From Terrimonas pollutisoli (GTDB lineage: Bacteria; Bacteroidota; Bacteroidia; Chitinophagales; Chitinophagaceae): 64,000 bases of DNA. The DNA lies in contig NZ_JARKNA010000004.1 of assembly GCF_029360765.1 (NCBI RefSeq), forward strand, positions 186,001-250,000. Reading direction: 5' to 3'. Positions 55,460 through 64,000 of this stretch are shown one piece after another (position 1 is the stretch's first letter; every line of letters begins with the position of its first letter). The notes beneath the pieces were generated by a model. It searched no databases. It was given only the letters and a program-made list of their open reading frames with translations, and was not told where the DNA came from. The position numbers and the translations under genes are program-made.

Positions 55460-56908
55460 ATGAAACATATAATAATAAAAAGCGGAATGGTCTTATTGAC
55501 AGCTCTTTCAATAAGCAGCTGTAAAAAAAATCTCCTGGACTCAACACCTTATGGTCAGTCCACATCAGCAGATTTCTGGCGCAATGCAGATGATGCTATT
55601 TCAGCTTCCAATGCACTTTATTCATTTTTGGGTGATGAATATATGTTTGCCCATACCGAGTTTACCTGGGATATATGTTCAGATGACATGTGGAGAGCCG
55701 GTGACCATCCCGAGGACCAGGCCATTGAAGAATTTACCTATGAACCCAGCAATCCGCAGCTCAATGAAAGTTGGTCCCGGAAATACGAAGTGATCTCCCG
55801 GGCCAATGCGGTGCTTATTAATGTTCCGGATATCGATATGGACCAAACGTTGAAAGATAGGATACTCGGGGAAGCTCATTTTATCAGGGGATTTATTTAT
55901 TGGCACTTTTACCGGATCTACGGCCAGGTTCCTATCATCAAAGAAGAAAATGTGCTTAGCAATACTTACAACGTGCCGAAAGGAACAGCGGATGAAATGA
56001 AAGCAATTATTGAATCTGATTTGACAAAGGCGGCAGATCTTTTACCAGTGCAACATGATGCGGCTAATTTGGGCAGAGCAACAAAAGGTTCGGCATGGGG
56101 ATATCTTACCAAGTTTTATGTGTACCAGCAAAACTGGGCCAAGGCGATTGAAACCGGTAACAAAGTCATCACCGGACCGTATGCACTTGCTCCGAGCTTT
56201 GGCGACAACTTCAAACCAGATACGAAGAACAATCCCGAAATGTTATTTGCTATCCAGTGTACGGACGGCTGGACAGAAAACGTTCAGCAAATTTATGCGG
56301 CTCCGAGGCCATGGGGCGGATGGGGATTTACAGAACCCATCAAAGACCTGGCAGATGAGTTCGAGACCGGTGATGAAAGATTGACTTACTCTATTGGAAA
56401 AGTAGGAGATATTATAGATCCGGGTGCGTCAAATGGCGGACCGCAACCCGTTCCCGTTGGTCTTACTAACACAGGATATTTTTTCAGGAAAAACGTAAGC
56501 TGGAGACCTGATGGTGGTTTAGATAATAATATGAATATACCCATGCTCAGATCGGCGGATGTATACTTACTCGTTGCCGAGGCTAAGATCAGGTCGGGAG
56601 CAAACGGTGATAATGAAATAAATAAATTACGAAGCCGAAACGGTTTAAGCAATGTCACCAATGCTACGATGACGCAATTGATTCACGAGAGAAGAGTTGA
56701 ATTGGCCGGAGAGAATGAAAGACACCAGGATTTGATGCGTTGGGACAGAGCCAGTTTAATAGATCTCAAAACGCATTATGCAAAAAATCGCGGGCAGTTT
56801 AAACCCGGAAGAAATTTTCAACGGCCGAAAAATTATCTCTTTCCTATACCTCAACGGCAAATTGATTTGAGTAATGGCGTGCTGATACAAAATCCCGATT
56901 TTCAATAA
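55460..56908 (+). CDS. SusD/RagB outer-membrane lipoprotein
   Basis: The 482 residues open with a lipobox in LSISSCKKNLLD, then the usual SusD start (TPYGQSTSADFWRNADDAIS) and TPR-like helices (ILGEAHFIRGFIYWHFYRIY). The C-terminal LMRWDRASLIDLKTHY and YLFPIPQRQIDLSNGVLIQN are diagnostic. It lies on the cell surface, captures the glycan and caps the SusC channel. A terminator follows. Confidence 0.95.
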   Translation: MKHIIIKSGMVLLTALSISSCKKNLLDSTPYGQSTSADFWRNADDAISASNALYSFLGDEYMFAHTEFTWDICSDDMWRAGDHPEDQAIEEFTYEPSNPQLNESWSRKYEVISRANAVLINVPDIDMDQTLKDRILGEAHFIRGFIYWHFYRIYGQVPIIKEENVLSNTYNVPKGTADEMKAIIESDLTKAADLLPVQHDAANLGRATKGSAWGYLTKFYVYQQNWAKAIETGNKVITGPYALAPSFGDNFKPDTKNNPEMLFAIQCTDGWTENVQQIYAAPRPWGGWGFTEPIKDLADEFETGDERLTYSIGKVGDIIDPGASNGGPQPVPVGLTNTGYFFRKNVSWRPDGGLDNNMNIPMLRSADVYLLVAEAKIRSGANGDNEINKLRSRNGLSNVTNATMTQLIHERRVELAGENERHQDLMRWDRASLIDLKTHYAKNRGQFKPGRNFQRPKNYLFPIPQRQIDLSNGVLIQNPDFQ

Positions 56909-56925
56909 CAATTATTAATTACGGG

Positions 56926-56971
56926 TCCCTGTTCATGTGTTAACTTAGACACAAGGACAGGGATTTTTTTT
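56926..56971 (+). terminator. Rho-independent terminator after susD
   Basis: Stem TCCCTGT (56926-56932) / ACAGGGA (56957-56963), extended by imperfect pairing in the loop, followed by eight T residues. Confidence 0.8.
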
Positions 56972-56994
56972 AAGAAGCAATTATCATTTATTTA

Positions 56995-57420
56995 ATGAGT
57001 TCAGGAATAACTGTAAAATTTTTTATAGGGATGTTATGTATCCTATGCACATCCTGCAATCCATCGCCTGATGTACAAATCATCGGCAACTGGCGTATGG
57101 ATTCTATTTATGATAATTATAACGGGTTTAGTTTTACCAATACAAATCCATATCCGAAGGAAGTGTATGAATACCGAAAAAACAATACGGTGTTGCGAAA
57201 GGGTATGGGGGAGCAGTTGGAATACCGGTATAACTTAACGGATTCAATGTTGACCTTGACTGATACATCGGGTAATCAACGTTCCGAGTTTATTATCCTT
57301 CATCTCGACAAAAACAGGATGGCACTTAAAAAAAACAGAAAGTTTTTATTTCCCGGAAAGAACCAGGTAAGATATGAGGTTCGTTACTTTACCAGGATCG
57401 ATTCTGTTGAATTAAAATGA
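56995..57420 (+). CDS. Lipocalin-like hypothetical lipoprotein
   Basis: The 141 residues have a lipoprotein signal ending in LCTSC. The mature domain starts IIGNWRMDSIYDNYNGFSF, and the pattern GxWxxDS followed by beta strands (EVYEYRKNNTVLRKG, SMLTLTDTSG) is that of lipocalin-like domains common in Bacteroidota. It probably binds a small hydrophobic or saccharide ligand. It lies 24 bp after the terminator behind susD and may use its own promoter. Confidence 0.7.
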   Translation: MSSGITVKFFIGMLCILCTSCNPSPDVQIIGNWRMDSIYDNYNGFSFTNTNPYPKEVYEYRKNNTVLRKGMGEQLEYRYNLTDSMLTLTDTSGNQRSEFIILHLDKNRMALKKNRKFLFPGKNQVRYEVRYFTRIDSVELK

Positions 57421-57429
57421 CATTAATTT

Positions 57430-57545
57430 GCGGAGAACAAAGGACACAACGCAGGACACAAAGAACCTGCCTGCCGGCAGGCAGGCACAACGTTTGAACA
57501 CAAGTACTGGTTTCTTTGTGCCCTTTGTGTTTTCTTAGTGTCCTT
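57430..57545. repeat. Intergenic inverted-repeat element
   Basis: The two outer arms, AAGGACACAACGCAGGACAC near 57440 and GTGTTTTCTTAGTGTCCTT near 57527, pair imperfectly. Between them lies a perfect 20-bp palindrome, CCTGCCTGCCGGCAGGCAGG (57466-57485), which also occurs in near-identical form at 418-437 and 5269-5290. No protein frame is evident. It may be a mobile hairpin element between two convergent genes. Confidence 0.65.
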
Positions 57546-57664
57546 CGTGCTACTAAACACTTTTCAGACAACCTCCGGGTGCAAACATTTATAATATCAA
57601 CCCACCATCAGTTCCTAACGGGCAATGAAAGGCATTTATCATTGAAAAACATCCCAAACTCACG

Positions 57665-60600
57665 TTAAAACGATAATTTTCTTTTCACGCCTTTGTAATT
57701 GTATAGCTCCACCGATTTCACATTGCCTGGTAGTCGCAGATATCTTGCAGTGCCGGATAAATAGCCGGAACCGTAATAAAATTCCTGTTTGATTGTTTTT
57801 CCATTGTCAAGCTGGATAATCGCTACCGCATCATCAGCGCTTGCTTTCAGTATTCGAAGACCTTTGTTAGGAGAACGACATTCTACTGCAACCAGGGAAT
57901 CATTATTCAATGCCGCCAGGATGATAGATGTATTATTTGTCCGCAAAATTTCCGCAAGGCCTTTGCCATCGCCTTCAACACGAAAGCCATTCTCTTTGAC
58001 TTTAAATTCTCCCTGGCCATTCCCTTGCAGGAAAAGCCCTTTGAATGCGTCATACTGTCCGTTGATTACTTCAGTTCCATAGAAGTTTCCGGTAAGCAAT
58101 ATATCCTCAAACCCATCTGCATCGTAATCATTGACAAGGATGCCAAATACCGGCGCAAATTGCGCTTCGACACAAAGTGGTGAAATAGCCCAGGGTTGGT
58201 TGCCATTATTCAGCAATATCACAGATTGAAAAGTATTTGCGGTCACCATCTTCGCTTGTTGTAAAGTCTGCGGTGAAAATAAATCAGTGATGCCCGCTTT
58301 GGCATAATCATCATACAGGGGGAATTTCTTTCTCAGGCCGGGTAACTGCATCATCATGTCATCCCGCGGATGGATAGGGTAACTGTTCCCTTTTTCTTTA
58401 TAAGTGATAACCGGATTGCGATTCCCTACGTTTCCAAAATCATTGGTGTAAATGGTCAGGGGATTTGTTGCCGAAGTGGTATAGCGGCTATTGCTACCTA
58501 AATTGCCGAGGATAAAATCCATTCTTCCATCACGATTGAAATCGCCGGCATGGATGCTATTCCACCAACCCACTGTATTCTCCAGTCCAAATTGTCGTGT
58601 CACATTCCTGAACTGTTGCTGTTCATTTGTGAATACGGTAACAGGCATCCATTCACCCGCTACAATTAAATCCGGCCGGTGATCATTATTTACATCTGAC
58701 CAAATCGCAGCATTTACCATCCCGATATTTTTTAAGCCGGGAGCCTTTTCATCGGTTACATCAATAAACCTTCCAGCCCTGTTTTCCAATAAAAAACTAT
58801 TTCCTCCTTCGGGATAATGTTGTGGATTTATTTTGCCAGCTACAAATAGATCAAGATCACCATCCCGGTCAAAATCGCTTGCTGTAACACAGGATCCACT
58901 TGAGTTTTCAGCAGGTAAAGCATCCGTGTTAAGTTTAAAGCGACCGTGCCCATCATTGCTGTACAAACGATCCTGGTAATACTTAGAGCCAGCCGCGAAT
59001 TCATTACCACCACTCACCACATACAGATCAAGGTCTTTATCGTTATCCGCATCAAATAACAATGCGCCCATGTCTTCTTCGGATTTTTTTCTATTCTCCA
59101 ATGGGATTGAAATAAAATTGCCACTTTTTTGTTGAAAGAAGAGTTCTCCGGATTGATGATAAGCGCCGCCCACAAAAAAATCATCCATGCCATCTCCGTT
59201 CATATCGCCAACCGCAATACCTGGTCCACTTTGCGAAAATTTGTGCGGCAGCAAAGGTTGTATGTTGAAATCGGTATAAGGCGTTTCTTTATGCCGGAAA
59301 TGAATGTTGTATTGCTTGTTCACCCGTTGAAAAATTATTTCATCCTGCTTACCTGATTCTTTGTTGGAAAAATTGCCGGTAGAATAAACGATTTGAATTT
59401 GCTGATCAGCCTTGATATTATATAACCGGGTTATTTTTCCGTCCGGCCATGTAATGATAACGGAGTCTGCTTTTGATTCCTTGTTAATTCCAAAATGAAT
59501 AGGACCAGCAACAGATGACTGGTATCCATGCACCGGGTTATACTCCTGGTACAATGCCAGTTCATTGGCATACAAATTAATTTTTGTTCCAAATGCATCG
59601 ATATTTCCGGGAGGGCCTTTCAATGCAATGCTTATAGAATGATGTTGTTTTAAACTATCGGCATTGTTTCGGTATATGTCAGCCGGAGTGCCGGTATTTA
59701 CAAGGATCAGATCCTGGTCGCCGTCATTGTCGAGGTCTGCATAAGCAGCGCCGCTTGAATAAGCACTTTTAGAGATGCCCCATTCAGCAGATACGTCTTT
59801 ATAAATAAGATTTTTTTGATTTTGAAAAACAAAACTGTGGAGCAATGCACCATCAAGTTTTTGTAGCGCTGCAAATAAATCTGTATTTCCACTTTGCGCT
59901 CTATAGGTAATAAAGTCACGATTGGTAATATCCCGCGGATAACCGTTCGTAACCACCAGGTCTTTCCAGCCATCATTGTCAAGATCGGCAAGCAAAGCAC
60001 TCCAACTCCAGTCAGTAGCGGCTATTCCCGATAGTTGGCCAATCTCACTGAAGCCAGGAATGCCGTTTTCATTAATGCCACGATTCAGTTGCAGTGTATT
60101 TCGCATGAATTGCGGGTCATACCCGTATTGCAATTCTGAGCGATAGCGGTCATGGTTCGTTGAACCCAGCATCATTTTTTTTCGATAGTTATCAGGAGGC
60201 AGCATATCAACCTCGATAAGATCAGGTTTTCCGTCATTGTTTATATCACCAATATCGTTCCCCATGGCGGAATAACTGGTGTGTTTAAAAACAACGCCAG
60301 CCACATCGCTGAATGTTCCATTTTTATTATTGATGTATAACAGGTCGTTGGAAATGTAATCGTTTGAAACAAAAATATCGGGCCATCCGTCCTCGTTGAT
60401 GTCGGCGACAGAAACGCCTAACCCATAGCCTTCCTTGGTTATACCGGCTTCTCTTGAAACATTTGTAAAAGTGTTATTACCATTATTGTGATACAAGCGG
60501 TCGGTATTGGCCATTTCCCCATTGTTGCGTTTGGGCCGGATGATATTGGGGCCCGTTTCATCTGTAATATTCGTGAGCAGGTACATATCAAGGTCCTGGT

Positions 60601-61147
60601 CCCTGTCATAATCGAAAAAAACAGCCTGCACACTGTGCCCGGTATCCGCTAATCCATATTCAACAGCTTTATCAGTGAAAGTGCTATTACCGTTATTAAT
60701 GTACAGTGAATTGGCTCTTTTCTCCGGACCGTGCGGACCTGCAAAACATAGATAAATATCCGGCAGGCTATCCTGGTTAATGTCTACAATGGAAACACCT
60801 GATGCCCATTTACCGGTGGTGTTGATTCCTGATGAATCAGTGATATCATCGAAGACAAAATTGCCCCGGTTAAGGTATAATTTGCTTTGGCCCATGTTGG
60901 AGCTAAAAAAAATATCCTGCAAACCATCTTTGTTGAAATCGCCAATACCTACACCGGCGCCGTTATAAAAATATTCGAATGATAAAATGTTCAGATTTTC
61001 ATCTTCCCTGATTTCATTGGTGAATTCAACACCGGTCTTTTCAGATGGCAGCAGTTCAAGCAATACAAGATGGTTACTATTTTTCTTGCATGCCGGGATA
61101 AAGAACAACGCAATTACAAAAAGAAAAAGCGGAATGAGTTTGTACAT
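57665..61147 (-). CDS. Large VCBS/FG-GAP and ASPIC-UnbV lipoprotein
   Basis: The 1160 residues begin with a lipoprotein signal (FFIPACKKNS). Most of the chain is a series of FG-GAP/VCBS propeller blades with calcium-type motifs (GVGIGDFNKDGLQDIFFSSN, AYADLDNDGDQDLILVNTGT, VAVGDMNGDGMDDFFVGGAY). An ASPIC/UnbV domain lies mid-chain at ~500-580 (YNPVHGYQSSVAGPIHFGIN, then DSVIITWPDGKITRLYNI). Such surface proteins are common next to SusC/SusD loci and probably bind substrate or partner proteins. It diverges from the hydrolase gene at 61335, and the region between them holds a doubled TTGCGCA. Confidence 0.9.
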   Translation of the reverse strand: MYKLIPLFLFVIALFFIPACKKNSNHLVLLELLPSEKTGVEFTNEIREDENLNILSFEYFYNGAGVGIGDFNKDGLQDIFFSSNMGQSKLYLNRGNFVFDDITDSSGINTTGKWASGVSIVDINQDSLPDIYLCFAGPHGPEKRANSLYINNGNSTFTDKAVEYGLADTGHSVQAVFFDYDRDQDLDMYLLTNITDETGPNIIRPKRNNGEMANTDRLYHNNGNNTFTNVSREAGITKEGYGLGVSVADINEDGWPDIFVSNDYISNDLLYINNKNGTFSDVAGVVFKHTSYSAMGNDIGDINNDGKPDLIEVDMLPPDNYRKKMMLGSTNHDRYRSELQYGYDPQFMRNTLQLNRGINENGIPGFSEIGQLSGIAATDWSWSALLADLDNDGWKDLVVTNGYPRDITNRDFITYRAQSGNTDLFAALQKLDGALLHSFVFQNQKNLIYKDVSAEWGISKSAYSSGAAYADLDNDGDQDLILVNTGTPADIYRNNADSLKQHHSISIALKGPPGNIDAFGTKINLYANELALYQEYNPVHGYQSSVAGPIHFGINKESKADSVIITWPDGKITRLYNIKADQQIQIVYSTGNFSNKESGKQDEIIFQRVNKQYNIHFRHKETPYTDFNIQPLLPHKFSQSGPGIAVGDMNGDGMDDFFVGGAYHQSGELFFQQKSGNFISIPLENRKKSEEDMGALLFDADNDKDLDLYVVSGGNEFAAGSKYYQDRLYSNDGHGRFKLNTDALPAENSSGSCVTASDFDRDGDLDLFVAGKINPQHYPEGGNSFLLENRAGRFIDVTDEKAPGLKNIGMVNAAIWSDVNNDHRPDLIVAGEWMPVTVFTNEQQQFRNVTRQFGLENTVGWWNSIHAGDFNRDGRMDFILGNLGSNSRYTTSATNPLTIYTNDFGNVGNRNPVITYKEKGNSYPIHPRDDMMMQLPGLRKKFPLYDDYAKAGITDLFSPQTLQQAKMVTANTFQSVILLNNGNQPWAISPLCVEAQFAPVFGILVNDYDADGFEDILLTGNFYGTEVINGQYDAFKGLFLQGNGQGEFKVKENGFRVEGDGKGLAEILRTNNTSIILAALNNDSLVAVECRSPNKGLRILKASADDAVAIIQLDNGKTIKQEFYYGSGYLSGTARYLRLPGNVKSVELYNYKGVKRKLSF

Positions 61148-61239
61148 TTAATACCTGTAATTAAGAGATTAAAAGTAGCGTCTTTTCAAAAATATTTAGC
61201 GGGTCAATTTATTTTCTATTACGTATTTTGAGGTAGTAA

Positions 61240-61254
61240 TTGCGCAATTGCGCA
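61240..61254. promoter_or_regulatory. Doubled TTGCGCA motif between divergent genes
   Basis: TTGCGCA at 61240-61246 and 61248-61254, spaced 8 bp apart, in the 187-bp gap between the VCBS lipoprotein and hydrolase genes. It matches the motif cluster upstream of susC, suggesting one regulator controls both promoters. Confidence 0.6.
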
Positions 61255-61334
61255 GCAACGATATTGCCGCCGGGGATATCTTAGCACGGATAGCTTTTTA
61301 ACCAATCACCTTTATCTTTTATAATTTATTTGCC

Positions 61335-62978
61335 ATGGATTCACGAAGAAAATTTTTACGGGACAGTGTGATGATCGCTGCCTCCACAGCTGTTCCTGTT
61401 TCTGCGCTGAAAGCAAATGAGAAAAAAAAGGACAATGTTGGGATGAACGCTGATGCCGGCGGCTGTGAATTCAAAAATACATATGTAAAGAATGTATTTG
61501 TAACCGAGAATGAATTTCGCAACGCCAAACCAACTATTATAGATGCTCCGGCGTTTCAACAAGCAAAGGAATTGTTGCCTGCACCGGTGTGGAAGGGGAA
61601 TGATCTTGCTATTGAGATGTATTGGAAGGCCTGGGAAATCGCATTTAGAAATATCAAAAACCCTGCTCCTGAATCAGGTTTTATCTGTTCCTATATTGAT
61701 ACAGCTTACAACGGAAATATATTCATGTGGGATTCTGCTTTTATCACCATGTTTGCCCGTTACGGATCGAAAGCATATCCTTTTCAGCAAACATTGAACA
61801 ATTTCTATTGCAAGCAACATCCCGATGGTTTTATTTGTCGGGAAATCTGGGGTCAAACCGGGGGTGATTGTTTTCACCGTTTCGATCCTACGAGCACAGG
61901 CCCCAACCTTATTCCCTGGAGTGAACTGGAGTATTATCACCAGTTCGGGGATTTGAACAGGATTCATAAAATTTTTCCTGTACTCTGCGGATATTATCAA
62001 TGGCTGAAACTATACCGCACCTGGCAGGATGGGTCCTACTGGTCGAGCGGATGGGGAACCGGGATGGATAATCAGCCACGGGTGCCGAAACAGTACAACC
62101 CGATTTATTCGAATGGACACATGACCTGGCTTGATACCTGTTTACAACAATTGTTTATCGGTAAGATCCTGGTAGATTTTGGTTTTTATACAGAAAGATG
62201 GCAGGAGATTGAAGACATCGAAGAAGAAACAAAATTTCTTAGAAAATATATCCGGGAAAAATTGTGGGATCCAAAGACATCCTTTTTTTATGATCGTTAT
62301 GCAGATGGCTCCAAAGGAACTTTGAAAAGTATAGGGGCGTATTGGGCGCTATGGACAGATATACTTATGCCAGAAGAACTCCAACGTTTTGTCGCACATT
62401 TAAAAGATCCAAAAACTTTTGCAAGAAAACATCCCATTCCATCCATGCCTGCCGATCATGAGAAATACCAGGCAGACGGACGTTATTGGCAGGGAGGTGT
62501 GTGGGCTCCTGCAAATTATATGGTCATAACAGGATTGAAGAAGAAAAACTTCGGCGCAATGGCCTTCGATCTGGCTATCAAACATCATCAGCAAGTAGGG
62601 GAAGTGTATAAGAAGGAGAAGACTTTTTTTGAATATTATGCTCCCGAATCTGCTGCTCCTGGTTTTTTGGCCCGCCCGGATTTCATCGGCTGGACCGGGC
62701 TTGTTCCTATTTCCATTTTAATTGAATCTATTTTTGGAGTAACAGCCAATATTCAACAACAGTTGATAAAATGGGATATCAATTTGACAGAAGAACATGG
62801 CATCGATAAATACCCGGTGGGTAAGGATGGTCTTATTTCATTTCGTTGTGCAAATCGTAGCAATGCAAAACAAAAGCCACAACTGCTGATTGAATCCAAT
62901 ATTGCGATAAAGCTGGCCGTATCCTGGGCAGGAGGGACTGACAACATAGACATCAAGCCCGGTACCAATAAATATTAA
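61335..62978 (+). CDS. Exported GH63/MGH1-like glycoside hydrolase
   Basis: The 547 residues start with an RRKFLRDS motif and hydrophobic stretch typical of Tat or Tat-like export. The rest resembles the (alpha/alpha)6 barrel of the trehalase/GH63/mannosylglycerate-hydrolase group: YNGNIFMWDSAFITMFARYG, SYWSSGWGTGMDNQPR (candidate catalytic Asp), DGRYWQGGVWAPANYMV and a late WTGLVPISILIESIFG. The enzyme probably cleaves an alpha-linked glycan or glycoside brought in by the neighbouring SusCD system. Exact specificity is unknown. Confidence 0.85.
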   Translation: MDSRRKFLRDSVMIAASTAVPVSALKANEKKKDNVGMNADAGGCEFKNTYVKNVFVTENEFRNAKPTIIDAPAFQQAKELLPAPVWKGNDLAIEMYWKAWEIAFRNIKNPAPESGFICSYIDTAYNGNIFMWDSAFITMFARYGSKAYPFQQTLNNFYCKQHPDGFICREIWGQTGGDCFHRFDPTSTGPNLIPWSELEYYHQFGDLNRIHKIFPVLCGYYQWLKLYRTWQDGSYWSSGWGTGMDNQPRVPKQYNPIYSNGHMTWLDTCLQQLFIGKILVDFGFYTERWQEIEDIEEETKFLRKYIREKLWDPKTSFFYDRYADGSKGTLKSIGAYWALWTDILMPEELQRFVAHLKDPKTFARKHPIPSMPADHEKYQADGRYWQGGVWAPANYMVITGLKKKNFGAMAFDLAIKHHQQVGEVYKKEKTFFEYYAPESAAPGFLARPDFIGWTGLVPISILIESIFGVTANIQQQLIKWDINLTEEHGIDKYPVGKDGLISFRCANRSNAKQKPQLLIESNIAIKLAVSWAGGTDNIDIKPGTNKY

Positions 62979-63413
62979 TAGTATCGGATCAATGTCGTTT
63001 ACTTAAGGAAACCAGAATTGAACATTGATCCCGATGGCTATCGGGAGAATATTTGAACATTTATTCCTGCTGAAGAAATGTTCAATGCTCAACGCTCAAT
63101 TTTCAATAAAAAGACCTTAAGTAAAACGATATTGAATATCGAATAACAATTGCTGTCGAATCATTTTTCAGTAAGATTAGGACAGGGGTACTTGCAAAAA
63201 AGTTCGCGGTTGTAAAGGTTTCTTACAGTGAAAATACTTAGTGTTTAGTCAATTATATTCTACAAATCGGGCGGTCAGTTAATGACGGCCGAATCATAGA
63301 ACACTCTATTTTTTCCGGCTCAGTTTGTTACTTACTTTGTATCGTCATAGCAAGGATAACCTGCCCTGTGAAAAATTCAGACCATGTCCTAAAATCCCTA
63401 TCCGTTGTAAACC
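62979..63413. other. Intergenic region with a hairpin-rich element
   Basis: No gene. Inverted arms GTCGTTTACTTAAGG (62994-63008) and CCTTAAGTAAAACGAT (63116-63131) enclose about 105 bp that contains a smaller hairpin (CCCGAT / ATCGGG, ~63030-63047) and repeated CAATGTTCAA-like strings. The remainder to 63413 is AT-rich and featureless. Confidence 0.6.
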
Positions 63414-63848
63414 ATGTTAACTGACACTATCCCGGAAATCCCGCCGGTTGTCAATCAGCCGGCGGACCTCCACGAGTTTACCTCAGGCTTGCTCAACACC
63501 ATTACCACTAAAGCAGTGTTGAACAAAATTAGTTTTATCAATGATGTCCCAGCCCGTTTGCCGCTGGCTACAGACCAGGGTATGTTAACAATGATGTTGG
63601 AGGCGTTGTTGTCAGTAGTTGTTTTTCATGCCAGGGACAATTGTATCCGGTTAACGGCAAAAGCATATGGTCATGTTGTGATGATGTATGTGACCGATCA
63701 TTTGTCCGATACGCCAGCTGTTGAAACAGAGGTCTGCAAGTTGCTACCGGTTGCTGAAAAAATGATGTGTTCGGTAAGTGTGACGAGTATGAGAAAGGAT
63801 TTAACGACGGTGGCGTTTGGGTTTGTGAATTTACCGTTGATGGATTGA
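63414..63848 (+). CDS. Orphan HATPase-like protein (degenerate kinase domain)
   Basis: The 144 residues resemble only the ATP-binding half of a sensor kinase: TTKAVLNKISFINDVPARLP, then DQGMLTMMLEALLSVVVFHA in the place of the N box, and VMMYVTDHLSD for the G1 region. The DxGxG and GxGxG motifs are missing, as is any dimerisation domain, so ATP binding is doubtful. It could be a decoy or a decayed kinase fragment. No partner gene is in view. Confidence 0.6.
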   Translation: MLTDTIPEIPPVVNQPADLHEFTSGLLNTITTKAVLNKISFINDVPARLPLATDQGMLTMMLEALLSVVVFHARDNCIRLTAKAYGHVVMMYVTDHLSDTPAVETEVCKLLPVAEKMMCSVSVTSMRKDLTTVAFGFVNLPLMD

Positions 63849-64000
63849 CATATTGCAAATGAAATCAATTAATACCCTATGCAATTCTTTTTATTACAAA
63901 TAATCTACGGCTCCATTCTGCATTGTTCGATTTTTTTGTCCAATATCCGTTTGAGAATACTCATATCAAAGAACAGGTGATCCCTGGTTGGTAGTTTTTA

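Noticed and set aside
63913..64000. A minus-strand frame at the window end reading LFFDMSILKRILDKKIEQ
   Set aside because: It is bounded by stops on both sides within about 85 bp, so it cannot be shown to be part of a gene.
1..64000. CRISPR arrays, rRNA and tRNA genes, phage structural genes
   Set aside because: No regularly spaced repeats, no recognisable rRNA segments or tRNA cloverleafs, and no capsid, tail, portal or terminase proteins were seen by eye. A tRNA could be missed without a scan.

Overview
The window looks like chromosomal DNA of a member of the Bacteroidota, most likely the family Chitinophagaceae. The reasons are SusC/SusD-type outer-membrane uptake genes, a TPR/LytS-type histidine kinase paired with a LytTR regulator, many lipoproteins with a C-K-K-x start, few Shine-Dalgarno sequences, and promoter-like pairs of the TTG / TAnnTTTG type. 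The family assignment is inferred from protein style, without a database search. I saw no rRNA, tRNA or CRISPR array.

Layout. 1-9 kb: accessory genes (sugar dehydrogenase with an NTF2-like domain, membrane AraC regulator, small unknowns, fasciclin, AI-2E-type permease) separated by copies of a dispersed intergenic repeat, ending in a macro-TIR fusion likely to act on NAD+. 9.4-15.4 kb: a signalling operon of TonB-dependent receptor, YfiR protein, CHASE8/HAMP histidine kinase, response regulator and REC-PAS-HisKA_3 kinase. 16-17 kb: PAP2 phosphatase.

17.3-25.3 kb is the most interesting region. An NrtR-type Nudix regulator sits between a divergent nucleotidyltransferase-like/methyltransferase fusion and a tight eight-gene operon: PRPP-synthetase homologue, deoxyribosyltransferase-like protein, NAMPT homologue, DUF4291, a small ADP-ribosyltransferase-like protein, NADAR, KptA/Tpt1 2'-phosphotransferase and a PPP-type phosphatase. 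Inverted repeats of the form ATTTTGC-N11-GCAAAAT lie at both promoters and probably bind NrtR. Together the genes suggest a regulated system that rebuilds NAD+ (possibly from ADP-ribose) and removes ADP-ribose or 2'-phosphate marks from nucleic acids.

25-33 kb: GIY-YIG protein, MtfA-type peptidase, leuC-leuD-cimA/leuA-leuB, and a frameshifted GNAT gene. 33-38.6 kb: three unknown exported proteins and a LytTR/TPR-kinase pair. 38.9-44.9 kb: a divergent thiol/persulfide-type locus built around an ArsR-rhodanese fusion with a perfect 10-bp inverted repeat at its promoter. 45-49 kb: ferritin-like protein, small unknowns, DinB-like protein, and an RHS gene fragment cut by a REP-associated transposase flanked by perfect inverted REPs. 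49.8-63 kb: a carbohydrate locus (XylR-type regulator, ROK kinase, SusC, SusD, lipoprotein, large VCBS/ASPIC lipoprotein, GH63-like hydrolase) with clustered TTGCGCA motifs at two promoters. The window ends with an orphan kinase-ATPase-like protein.
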